From assembly GCA_903852755.1 (NCBI GenBank), contig CAINRS010000140.1, forward strand, positions 1-64,000: a stretch of 64,000 nucleotides of DNA. Direction: 5' to 3'. Positions 16,063 through 24,455 of the stretch are shown here, piece by piece. Position numbers and translations under genes: made by a program. This DNA comes from an uncultured Actinomycetes bacterium. GTDB taxonomy: Bacteria > Actinomycetota > Acidimicrobiia > Acidimicrobiales > Microtrichaceae. How positions within the stretch are numbered: the stretch's first letter is position 1; the number at the start of each line of letters is the position of its first letter. The notes beneath the pieces are model-generated. The model ran no database searches. It saw only the letters and a list, made by a program, of their open reading frames with translations, and had not been told where the DNA came from.

Positions 16063-18261
16063 ATGGAACCCTCGTTCGGTGGCGCCGACCCAGACGACGA
16101 CCCAGAGGTCGACCCGGACGACGATCCGGCCGTCGACCCGGCCGTCGATCCGGACGACGATCCGGCCGTCGACCGGGACGTCGACCGGGACGATGGGGCC
16201 CACGGCCCGTCACCACTGCGGATCGACCGGCGGATCCGCAACGGAGCAGTGGCGGCGGCGGCGATCGTGTGGGTCGTCTTCGCGACGATCCTGACCTACG
16301 GGCGCCTCGACCTGGTGCACCCGGAGACCTTCGGGAACTTCTACGACGCCCAGGCACGCGCCCTGCTCGACGGCCGGCTGGCGGTCGACCCGAACCAGGT
16401 CGGTTTCGAGGGTTTCAGGGTGGGGGATGTGACGCACATCTACCAGGGGCTGGTCCCGGCCATCGGCCGCCTCCCCGTCCTCGCCCTGACCGACCGGCTG
16501 GACGGGCGCCTCACGGCGCTGTCGATGCTGGCTGCCATGGCGGTGGCCCTGGGCCACCTGGCGCTGCTCGTCGTCGTCGGCCGGCGACTGGTCCGCGGTA
16601 CGGCCCCGGTCGGTCGGGGGGAGGCGATCGTCCTGTCGGCGACGGTGGCAGCGGCCGGGGGATCGGCCCTGTTGTTCCTCGGTGCGAAGGCGTGGGTCTA
16701 CCACGAGGCCCTCCTGTGGGGTGCGGCCCTCGCGCTCGTCTCGGGGACGCACCTGCTCCGGTGGCTGGAGCGGGTCCGGCTGGGACGGGACGACCTCGGG
16801 CCACTGGTCCTCGCCGGAGCGGCCGCCGTGTTGGCGGTCAACACGCGTTTCTCCACCGGCCTCGGGGCGCTGGCCGGTCTGGCACTGGTCGGTCTGGGGG
16901 TCCTGGCGGCCCGGGTGCTCCCGGCGAGCGCACCGTCGATCGCCCGACTCGCCGGCTTCCCGGCGCCGCCGCGACCGGGTCGCGTGCTCGCCGTGCTCGT
17001 CCTCACCGCGGTGGTCGCACTGGGGAGCTACGCGACCGTCAACGCCGCACGGTTCGGCACGCCGTTCGGTCTGCCGATCGAGCGCCAGGGCGTCGCCTCC
17101 TCGGACCCGGAGTTCCGGGCGGCGCTGGCCGCGAACGGCGGTTCGCTGTTCGGACTGCGCTACAGCCCCTCGGTCCTGGTGCAGATGTTCCGCCCGGACG
17201 CCGTCCGGATCCGGGGTGTGTTCCCGTTCGTGGGGCTCCCGTCCGCTCGCCCGGTGGTGGTGGGCGACGTGCTCTTCGCGGAACGGGACCGCTCCACGAG
17301 TCTGCCGGTCTCGGCGCCCTGGGTCCTGTGCACCGCGATCGTCGGGACGGTTGCGCTCGTCCGCCCCCGGCGCTGGTCCGTCGACGGCGGATCAGCAGCA
17401 GCGCGCGCGGTCGTGGTCGGCTCGGTCGCGTCCGCGGGCGGCATCGTGGTGCTCGGCTACATCGCCAACCGCTACCAGGCCGACCTGCTCCCGGGGTTGG
17501 CGGTGGCCTCCGCCGTCGGTGCCGCCGCACTCGTCGGCCGCACGACTGCCGAGGGCACCTGGCGCAGGGTGCTGGCCGTCGTCGCCGTCGTCGGCGCAGC
17601 GTGGGGGGTGTGGGTCAACGCCTCGACCGCGGTCGAGTACCAGCGAGAGCTGGCGGCGGGAGCGTGGGATGGTTCCCGGGCGGACTGGCTCGCCACGCAG
17701 CTGCGGCTCGGACCGGCACCGGACCCCGTCCGCCTGCCCGCGACGGCACCGCTCCCGCCGGCAGGTGCCCCCGGCGAGGTCGCCGTCGTCGGTGCCTGCG
17801 ACGCGGTCTACCGCTCCAACGGTGACATCTGGATCCTGCTCGACGGCGGTGCGGCGGCCGGGGCGTACGACCTGCGGGTCCGGGCGACGGGCGACCTGGT
17901 CGCACCGGTGCCGATCCTCGAGGGGGTCGGGCCGGCCGGCAGCAACCGTCTCGTGGTCGAACCGGACGGCCCGCCCGGGTTGGCCCACCTCCAGGTCGAG
18001 GTGGACGACGGTACCGGGATCCGCAAGTCCTTCCCCGGGCCGGCGTTCCCGTGGGTTCCCGGGACCGAGATCGAGCTCTCCACGGAACTCGACTGGCGCA
18101 CGGACACCGTCGAGGTGCGCGACTCCTCTGACCGTCGACTGCTCGGGGCCGTGGTGGACCTCGTCCCGACGTCCGACGTCAGGCCCGCCGGCGGTCCGGG
18201 TGTCGAGGTGTCCGGCTCACCCCGTGGGTTCGACAGCTGCGCCGAGCTGGTCGGTCGCTGA
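16063..18261 (+). CDS. Polytopic membrane protein with Asp-rich repeat tail
   Basis: A 732-residue protein. Residues 9-44 are a low-complexity Asp/Pro/Val tail of DDDPAVDP-type units, probably cytosolic. About ten to twelve membrane segments follow (roughly 63-520), then a C-terminal beta-rich soluble domain of about 200 residues, probably extracytoplasmic. The first loop ETFGNFYDAQARALLDGRL resembles the opening loop of bacterial GT-C-like proteins, but no sure family match is possible by eye. It sits among lipid-sugar-dependent transferases and is likely to be one. A GAGGAT box ends 9 bp before the ATG. The last 45 bp overlap the convergent acyltransferase gene. Confidence 0.72.
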   Translation: MEPSFGGADPDDDPEVDPDDDPAVDPAVDPDDDPAVDRDVDRDDGAHGPSPLRIDRRIRNGAVAAAAIVWVVFATILTYGRLDLVHPETFGNFYDAQARALLDGRLAVDPNQVGFEGFRVGDVTHIYQGLVPAIGRLPVLALTDRLDGRLTALSMLAAMAVALGHLALLVVVGRRLVRGTAPVGRGEAIVLSATVAAAGGSALLFLGAKAWVYHEALLWGAALALVSGTHLLRWLERVRLGRDDLGPLVLAGAAAVLAVNTRFSTGLGALAGLALVGLGVLAARVLPASAPSIARLAGFPAPPRPGRVLAVLVLTAVVALGSYATVNAARFGTPFGLPIERQGVASSDPEFRAALAANGGSLFGLRYSPSVLVQMFRPDAVRIRGVFPFVGLPSARPVVVGDVLFAERDRSTSLPVSAPWVLCTAIVGTVALVRPRRWSVDGGSAAARAVVVGSVASAGGIVVLGYIANRYQADLLPGLAVASAVGAAALVGRTTAEGTWRRVLAVVAVVGAAWGVWVNASTAVEYQRELAAGAWDGSRADWLATQLRLGPAPDPVRLPATAPLPPAGAPGEVAVVGACDAVYRSNGDIWILLDGGAAAGAYDLRVRATGDLVAPVPILEGVGPAGSNRLVVEPDGPPGLAHLQVEVDDGTGIRKSFPGPAFPWVPGTEIELSTELDWRTDTVEVRDSSDRRLLGAVVDLVPTSDVRPAGGPGVEVSGSPRGFDSCAELVGR
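16087..16194 (+). repeat. Asp-rich coding repeats
   Basis: Imperfect 12- and 24-bp units encode runs such as DDDPAVDPAVDP over residues 9-44 of the membrane protein starting at 16063. Not a regulatory repeat: it stays in frame. Confidence 0.85.
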
Positions 18262-19443
18262 GGGGTCACCGTCCGGTCGGCGTTCCCGGTCGACCGTCCG
18301 TCGTCCCCACCCCATCGCCGGGCGCTCGACGAGGTACCAGCTCGCTGCCCCCGCGAGGATCGACAGCACGAGGGTCCACACGAGCATGGGCAGGAACGGC
18401 GAGCGCAGCGGTTCGTCCCCGGTCCAGCGGAGGAACACGTCCTGGAATGCCTCGTGCCACAGGTAGATCCCGTAGGAGATCAACCCCAGCCAGATGGCCA
18501 CCCGGTTCGCCAGCACGGCGCGGGCCAGCTGCCCCCGCGCCGCTGCGAGGACCGCGGGGACGACCACGAGCAGCGCCACGATCGAGTACATCCCCCGCAT
18601 CGCCGTCGCCTCGCGGGCCGTCAGCACGGGACTCGGCGGCAGGCCCAGCTGTGTGGCGGTGACCCAGAACAGCACGAGTGCACCGGTCCAGCTCGCCACC
18701 GTCGCCCAGTTCGAGCGGAGCCAGGCCGGCACCACCCCTCCCGATCGGTTCCAGTGCGCGACGGCGACCGCCAGGCCCATCCCGAGGGCGAACTCGTCGA
18801 GCCGGAAGGGCAGCCACGTGTTGACCTGACCGAACCGGACGGCGCTCATGCCCGAGGCCAGCGCAGCAGCCTTGAGCGCGTTGGACCCCAGCCACAGGAC
18901 GACGACCCCGACGACCTCGATGCGGAACCGGTGGACCGAGGATCGGCCGATCCGCGCGACCAGCCACGCGTAGCAGGGCAGGAACGCGTAGAACGCGAGC
19001 TCGGTCGCGAGCGTCCACGACTGCTGGATCGGCCCACCGACCACCTGGTCGCCGTCGTAGACCTGCAACAGGAGCGCGTGGGCCACGACGCTGTGCGGTT
19101 CGGTGAACGGCGGTGCCCGGAGGATGAACGCCACGACGAACAGGGCCACCCAGTAGGCGGGGAAGATGCGCAGGAGCCGGCGGCGGGCGTAGGACGACAC
19201 GTCCCGGAAGCTCCGACCGTCGAGGTGTCGGGTGACGAACGGGCGGTAGAGCAGGAACCCCGACAGCACGAAGAAGACCGAGACCCCCACGTCGGCCCGG
19301 GCGAGGAACGGACCGAGGTCGAGGGACCTGCCGTTGAACCCGGTGAGCACGCCCACGTGGTTGACCAGCACGGCCAGGGCGGCGAGGGCCCGACAACCGT
19401 CGAGCGCCGGGAGGTGCTGGTCGACGATGGTCGGGGTGCGCAC
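18217..19443 (-). CDS. Acyltransferase 3 family membrane protein
   Basis: A 408-residue OafA/NolL-type O-acyltransferase with about ten membrane segments. The opening LPALDGCRALAALAVLVNHVG holds the conserved catalytic-region histidine and VGVSVFFVLSGFLLYRPFV is the family signature; RRRLLRIFPAYWVAL follows. Unlike the two other acyltransferases in the window it has no SGNH domain. It should acetylate or acylate sugar hydroxyls of a surface glycan. TAGACT lies 8 bp before the GTG, so the mRNA is probably leaderless. Confidence 0.88.
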   Translation of the reverse strand: MRTPTIVDQHLPALDGCRALAALAVLVNHVGVLTGFNGRSLDLGPFLARADVGVSVFFVLSGFLLYRPFVTRHLDGRSFRDVSSYARRRLLRIFPAYWVALFVVAFILRAPPFTEPHSVVAHALLLQVYDGDQVVGGPIQQSWTLATELAFYAFLPCYAWLVARIGRSSVHRFRIEVVGVVVLWLGSNALKAAALASGMSAVRFGQVNTWLPFRLDEFALGMGLAVAVAHWNRSGGVVPAWLRSNWATVASWTGALVLFWVTATQLGLPPSPVLTAREATAMRGMYSIVALLVVVPAVLAAARGQLARAVLANRVAIWLGLISYGIYLWHEAFQDVFLRWTGDEPLRSPFLPMLVWTLVLSILAGAASWYLVERPAMGWGRRTVDRERRPDGDPSATDQLGAAVEPTG

Positions 19444-19457
19444 CGGGGCCGAGTCTA
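19444..19457 (-). promoter_or_regulatory. -10 element for acyltransferase at 19443
   Basis: TAGACT (minus strand, 19457 to 19452) with 8 bp to the GTG start at 19443. Confidence 0.5.
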
Positions 19458-19490
19458 GGAGGGGTGCCGGACCCGATCGGTGACCGGCGG

Positions 19491-19503
19491 TAGGATCAGC
19501 AGC
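19491..19503 (+). promoter_or_regulatory. Leaderless promoter -10 for GT2-methyltransferase
   Basis: TAGGAT at 19491-19496 with 7 bp to GTG 19504; transcription should begin at or next to the start codon. Confidence 0.65.
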
Positions 19504-20964
19504 GTGAGCGAGCCCCGGATCGGCGTCCTCGTGGTCGCCTACAACGCGGCCGGAACCCTGGCCGGGGTGCTCGACCGGATCCCCGAGGACTTCCGGTCAT
19601 CCATCTCGACGGTGCTCATCGGTGACGATGCCAGCTCCGACAGCACCCACCTCGTGGCGGTGGGGTACCAGCAGATCGCTCCCGAGCTCCCGATCGTCGC
19701 CGTCCGCCACCCCGAGAACCTGGGCTACGGAGGCAACCAGAAGTGGGGCTACCGCTGGGCCATCGAGCACGACCTGGACGTGGTGGTGCTCCTGCACGGT
19801 GACGGTCAGTACGCGCCGGAGATGCTCCCGGACATGGTCGCCCCCATCGTCGACGGCGAGGCCGACGCCGTGTTCGGCTCACGGATGCTCGACGACGGCG
19901 CGGCCCGCCGTGGCGGCATGCCGCTGTACAAGTACGTCGGGAACCGGATCCTCACCACCGTCCAGAACGCGGCGGCCGGCGTCGAGCTGTCGGAGTGGCA
20001 CTCGGGGTACCGCGCCTACGCCGTCCGGGCGCTCGCGGAGGTGCCGTTCGAGTCGAACAGCGACGACTTCGACTTCGACACCGAGATCATCATCCAGATG
20101 ATCGAGGGTGGGAAGCGGATCCTCGAGATCCCGATCCCGACGTACTACGGCGATGAGATCTGCCACGTGAACGGCCTGTCGTACGCCCGCGACGTCACGG
20201 TGGACACCCTCCGCTACCGGGCGCACAAGATGGGATTCGGCACCGGTGAGCTGGCCTTCGCGAGCAGCGGTTACGAACACAAGGAGGACGACGACTCCTC
20301 GCACGTGCGGTTGGTCGAGTGGGCCTCGACGTTCCCCCCCGGCCGGGTGCTCGACCTGGGCTGCGGCGACGGAGCGCTGGCCGAGCGGCTCCGGGCGATG
20401 GGCCACGAGGTGACCGGCGTCGACCTCCAGCCGTGGGGGGAGGTGAAGGAGCGAGTGGACCGCTTCGTCCAGGCCGACCTCGACCAAGGTCTCCCGAGCG
20501 GTCTCGAGGGTCCGTTCGACCTGGTGCTGGCGGCCGACGTCCTCGAGCACGTGCGCCGCCCGGCCGAGCTGCTCGAGGAGCTCGGCCGACTGGTCCCGCC
20601 GACGGGACACGTGATCGTGAGCGTCCCCAACTTCGGCCACTGGTACCCGCGACTGCGGGTGCTGCTCGGGCGGTTCGACTACGACCGCCGGGGCATCCTC
20701 GACCAGGACCACGTCCGGTTCTTCACCCGTCGCAGCGTCGAGCGGCTCCTCCAGGGAGCGGGACTGCGGATCGAACGTCGGGACAGCACGGGGCTGCCCG
20801 TCGAGGTGGTGGATCGGGGTGGTCCGGCCGCGGGTGGGGGTCGGCTCCGCCGGCTCGTCGCCGCCGCCGACCGCCTGGTGCGGACGCTCCGACCGGAGCT
20901 CTTCGCCTACCAGTTCCTCTACGACCTCCGCCCGGCGCCGCAGCGGTCGCGGAGGACTCGGTGA
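19504..20964 (+). CDS. Fused family 2 glycosyltransferase and methyltransferase
   Basis: A 486-residue two-domain protein. Residues 1-240 are GT2 (VLIGDDASSDST for nucleotide binding, LLHGDGQYAPEML as the metal site, and a polyprenyl-phosphate-transferase-like middle part). Residues 265-420 are a class I methyltransferase (VLDLGCGDGALAERL, VTGVDLQPW, LVLAADVLEHVRRP, then HVIVSVPNFGHW). Such a fusion suggests a sugar is transferred and methylated, or that glycosyl and methyl modifications of one glycan are coordinated. GTG 19504 was chosen because a TAGGAT box lies 7 bp before it. First gene of a plus-strand run extending to 29898. Confidence 0.88.
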   Translation: MSEPRIGVLVVAYNAAGTLAGVLDRIPEDFRSSISTVLIGDDASSDSTHLVAVGYQQIAPELPIVAVRHPENLGYGGNQKWGYRWAIEHDLDVVVLLHGDGQYAPEMLPDMVAPIVDGEADAVFGSRMLDDGAARRGGMPLYKYVGNRILTTVQNAAAGVELSEWHSGYRAYAVRALAEVPFESNSDDFDFDTEIIIQMIEGGKRILEIPIPTYYGDEICHVNGLSYARDVTVDTLRYRAHKMGFGTGELAFASSGYEHKEDDDSSHVRLVEWASTFPPGRVLDLGCGDGALAERLRAMGHEVTGVDLQPWGEVKERVDRFVQADLDQGLPSGLEGPFDLVLAADVLEHVRRPAELLEELGRLVPPTGHVIVSVPNFGHWYPRLRVLLGRFDYDRRGILDQDHVRFFTRRSVERLLQGAGLRIERRDSTGLPVEVVDRGGPAAGGGRLRRLVAAADRLVRTLRPELFAYQFLYDLRPAPQRSRRTR

Positions 20965-22377
20965 GTGGCACTCGGACCGGAGACACTCCCAGGGGATCCG
21001 CTCCCCGCCGCTGAGCCCTCCCTCGGGCCCGGTCCGGAGTCCCCAGCCGACGGTGATGTCACCGCGGCACGACTCCCGGGGCGCCGGGACCTGCTGGTCG
21101 TGGGTGCCGTCGCCGTCGGTGCCCGCATGCTCGCGGCGCTGTGGCTCACCGAATCCCCCCGGGGTCTCGCCGATCCGTTCCTCTACCAGTTCTTCGGTCA
21201 GGGGATCGCCGCCGGCTACGGCTACATCTCGATCCTCGGCCAGCCGACGGCCTACTACCCGCCGGGTTACCCGTACCTGCTCGGTGTGCTCCAGTGGCCG
21301 CTCGACCGGTTGGGGGAGCCCGGGGCCCTCCCGGTCGTGGTCGCCGTGGTGCAGGCACTGCTCGGCGGCCTCACCGCAGCGGCGGTCACGGTCGCAGGTG
21401 GCCGGCTCGCACTGTCGGTCCGTCGACACCTCGACCCGAGGGTGGTCGGCGTGGTCGCAGGGCTGCTCGTCGCGACCTGGCCCAATCTGGTCGTCTACTC
21501 GACCGTGCTGCTCTCCGAGACGCTGTTCGTCACCCTCGTCGCCGTGCTCCTCGCGTCGCTGCTCGTCCTCGACCGCGACGTCCGCTGGGGCGTCCCGCTC
21601 GCGGTCGCAGCGCTGGCGCTCGGCCTCGCCACCCTGGTTCGGCCGCAGGCACTGCTCTACCTCCCGGCGGTGGTCGTCGCGTGGGCGGTCGCCCGGCTCC
21701 CCCGGCGTGCCGTGGTCCTCGGGACGGTGGTGCTGGTCGGCGGAGCCGTCCTGGTGGTGGCACCGTGGACCCTGCGCAACGCGATCGTGATGGGTGCACC
21801 CGTGCCCGTCTCGACGAACCTCGGTGACAACCTCTGCATCGGCTTCCAGGAGGGTGCGCTCGGCGGCTTCTCCATGAACGACGCCTGCGGGACCGGGAGC
21901 ACCTACGCCGACGGCCCTGCCGTGGAGGTCGAGCGCAACTCCGAGCTGCGGCGTCGGGCGGTGGAGTGGATCGCCGCCAACCCGGGGGACCTCCCGGCGC
22001 TGTCGCTGCGCAAGCTCCGGATCACCTTCGGCAGCGACTGGGACGCTGTCCGTGCGGCGGAGTCCTACGGGGCCGATCCGCAACTGGGGGAGGGACGGCG
22101 TCGGGTCGTCCACACCGTGTTCGACGTCGTGTGGTGGGGGATCGTCGGAGCTGCCGCGGTGGGCCTCGCCCTGTCGTTCGGCCGTCGCTCCCGGGCCACG
22201 GTGGGGGTGCTGCTCGTGGTGCTCACAGCACTCGCCGGCGCAGTGGTGCCCGTCCTGTTCTTCGGTGACCCGCGGTTCAAGATGGGCGTGGCGCCGTCGC
22301 TCGTGCTCCTCGCCGGGGTGGGCATCACGTGGATGCTCGCCCGGTCGCGGTCCCGTGGACGGGAGCCGGTGTCGTGA
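20965..22377 (+). CDS. Polytopic GT39/PMT-like glycosyltransferase
   Basis: A 470-residue membrane protein whose GTG directly follows the TGA of the GT2-methyltransferase gene. Residues 1-38 are a polar Pro/Gly-rich tail. The first loop contains LADPFLYQFFGQGIAAGYGY and PTAYYPPGYPYLLGVLQW, the arrangement of PMT_2-type GT-C enzymes in which an acidic residue near the loop's start and the PPG-P turn shape the lipid-sugar site. About ten membrane segments follow. It should use a polyprenyl-phosphate sugar on the outer face. It overlaps the next gene by GTGA. Confidence 0.8.
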   Translation: MALGPETLPGDPLPAAEPSLGPGPESPADGDVTAARLPGRRDLLVVGAVAVGARMLAALWLTESPRGLADPFLYQFFGQGIAAGYGYISILGQPTAYYPPGYPYLLGVLQWPLDRLGEPGALPVVVAVVQALLGGLTAAAVTVAGGRLALSVRRHLDPRVVGVVAGLLVATWPNLVVYSTVLLSETLFVTLVAVLLASLLVLDRDVRWGVPLAVAALALGLATLVRPQALLYLPAVVVAWAVARLPRRAVVLGTVVLVGGAVLVVAPWTLRNAIVMGAPVPVSTNLGDNLCIGFQEGALGGFSMNDACGTGSTYADGPAVEVERNSELRRRAVEWIAANPGDLPALSLRKLRITFGSDWDAVRAAESYGADPQLGEGRRRVVHTVFDVVWWGIVGAAAVGLALSFGRRSRATVGVLLVVLTALAGAVVPVLFFGDPRFKMGVAPSLVLLAGVGITWMLARSRSRGREPVS

Positions 22378-24455
22378 GGTGGGACGTCATCGACCGCAGT
22401 GCGCACCCGGCCGTCACGTCAGCGCCGTCGAACGTGCCCCTCGACGGGTCGGCCGCTGCCCACCCCCGCCGACGCCGGGCACTCGACGGTCTGCGGTGCC
22501 TGGCCGTCGTGTCCGTCGTCGTCTACCACGCCGAGGAGCAGTACCTCCCGGGTGGGTTCGTCGGGGTCGACCTGTTCTTCGCGCTCTCGGGATACCTGAT
22601 CACGGCGCTCCTGCTCGCCGAGCACGAGCGCACCGGCGTCGTGTCGCTGGGTGCGTTCTGGCTGCGGCGGGTCCGACGCCTCTGGCCGCTCGCCTGGCTG
22701 ACGCTCGCCGGTGTGGCGGTGCTCGGGTTGTTCGGGGTGTGGGGAGCCGACCGGGAGCGGCTGCTACCGGCCGAAACCCTGGCGGCGGTCGCGAACGTCT
22801 CCAACTGGTGGCAGATGGCCAACGGCGGCTACCTCACGGTCGGCGTCGCCCCGTCGCCGCTCCGGCACTTCTGGTCGCTCGCCGTGGAGGAACAGTTCTA
22901 CCTGATCTGGCCCATCCTCCTGGTGGGCCTGGTCGCCGTGGGTCGTCGCCTCGGCGGATCCGATCGAGTCGGTGGGCCCGGTCGGGATCGGGGCACGGCG
23001 GTCCTCGCAGCCGGGATCGGTGCGCTGTTCGTGGCCTCGGCCGGGTCGGCGTACCTGGCATCGCCGACGGTGGCCTACCTCGGGACACACACGCGTGCGG
23101 TGGCACTGCTCGCCGGTGCCGGCCTGGCGGTGGCGCTCCGTCGCACGCCACTCGGCGGGCCGGCATCGAGCGGGGCCAGGCGCCTCGTCCTGTCCGCCGG
23201 AATCCTCGGTGCCGCCGTCCTGGTCGTCGCGTCGTTCGTGGCCAGTCCGGAGTGGCCGCTGCTCCACCGGGGCGGGTTCAGCGTCGTGGCACTGGCGGCG
23301 ACGGGCGTGGTCGCGGCAGCCCTCGTCCCCGGGTGGCCCCGTCGGCTGCTCGCGATCGCGCCGTTGGTGTGGGTCGGACGGCGGAGCTACGCCGTGTACC
23401 TGGTGCACTGGCCACTGGTGGTGGCCATGGGTCCCGAGGTCCCCGGGTGGGTCGTCGTCGCCGTCGTGCTCCCGACCTCGGTCGCCATCGCTGCGGTGCT
23501 CCACCGTGTGGTCGAGCTCCCGGTCCAGGTGCGCCGGTTCGCTCCCGGCCGACTCCTCGCCTCCGGACTGGTGGTGCTCGCGATCACGGCGGGGGCGCTC
23601 TGGTGGGCCCGGCCGACCTCGCCCACGGCGGGGGAGCAGGTCGCAGCGACGTTGGAGCGGGTGCCCGACCCCGAACCGGCCACGCCGCCACCGGTGGACT
23701 CCCCGTCGACCACCGTCCCGTGCATCCCGGCGGATGCACCGGCCCGACTCTTCACCGGTGGGACCGAGCAGTTCGACGAGTCCACCGTGCAGGCGGTCGC
23801 CGATCCGGCATCGGGGTGCGCCGAGCAGACCCGGGTGCTGGTCCTGGGGGACTCGCTCGGTCGGGGTGCGTCGAACGGTCTGGTCGCACTGGGGGATCCG
23901 AGCGTGCTGGTCTGGGACCGGACGAGCCTCGGGTGTTCGTTCGGCGCCACGTCCGCCACCTCCGAGGCGTGTCCGGACTGGCGTCAGGCGTGGCCGATCT
24001 CCCTGCTGGGGATCCAGCCCGACGTCGTGCTCGTGTTCTCCCGGGTGCTCGAGGACCTCCCGGGCGGCGCGGACGCGCCGTTCCTCACCCCGGAGGCCGA
24101 TGCCGAACGCACCGCGGTGTTCGCCGAGGCCGCCGAGGTCCTCGGAGCCACCGGCGCCCAGGTCCGTTTCGTCTCCGCGGCCGTGCCGGGGGAGCCGAAC
24201 GGCAGGTTCTACTGCGACGGCCGGGTGGCGGGGACTCCGTGTGACCGTGCCTGGGTCGATGCGTGGAACCGCTCCCTCGCAGCCGGAGCCGCTGCCGGTG
24301 GGGCGGGGGTGATCGACGCTGCCGGGTGGACGGCGGCTCGGTCCGCGACGGACGCGATCGACCGGCCCGACGGGCTCCACTACTCCGGCGGAGCGCTCTT
24401 CGAGCACGCGACGTGGTTGCTCGGGGAGATCGAACGCTCGGCGGGGCGCGCCTGA
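22374..24455 (+). CDS. Acyltransferase 3 with C-terminal SGNH domain
   Basis: A 693-residue OafA-type protein. Residues 35-400 are the membrane acyltransferase (LDGLRCLAVVSVVVYHAEEQ with the conserved His, GVDLFFALSGYLIT, HFWSLAVEEQFYLIWP). After a Pro/Thr linker (about 430-470) comes an extracytoplasmic SGNH domain with an intact nucleophile block (LGDSLGRG) and an intact C-terminal DGLH (Asp-x-x-His). It should move acyl groups across the membrane and onto sugars of an exported glycan. GTG 22374 overlaps the preceding TGA; the next gene starts inside TGATG at its own stop. Confidence 0.88.
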   Translation: MRWDVIDRSAHPAVTSAPSNVPLDGSAAAHPRRRRALDGLRCLAVVSVVVYHAEEQYLPGGFVGVDLFFALSGYLITALLLAEHERTGVVSLGAFWLRRVRRLWPLAWLTLAGVAVLGLFGVWGADRERLLPAETLAAVANVSNWWQMANGGYLTVGVAPSPLRHFWSLAVEEQFYLIWPILLVGLVAVGRRLGGSDRVGGPGRDRGTAVLAAGIGALFVASAGSAYLASPTVAYLGTHTRAVALLAGAGLAVALRRTPLGGPASSGARRLVLSAGILGAAVLVVASFVASPEWPLLHRGGFSVVALAATGVVAAALVPGWPRRLLAIAPLVWVGRRSYAVYLVHWPLVVAMGPEVPGWVVVAVVLPTSVAIAAVLHRVVELPVQVRRFAPGRLLASGLVVLAITAGALWWARPTSPTAGEQVAATLERVPDPEPATPPPVDSPSTTVPCIPADAPARLFTGGTEQFDESTVQAVADPASGCAEQTRVLVLGDSLGRGASNGLVALGDPSVLVWDRTSLGCSFGATSATSEACPDWRQAWPISLLGIQPDVVLVFSRVLEDLPGGADAPFLTPEADAERTAVFAEAAEVLGATGAQVRFVSAAVPGEPNGRFYCDGRVAGTPCDRAWVDAWNRSLAAGAAAGGAGVIDAAGWTAARSATDAIDRPDGLHYSGGALFEHATWLLGEIERSAGRA

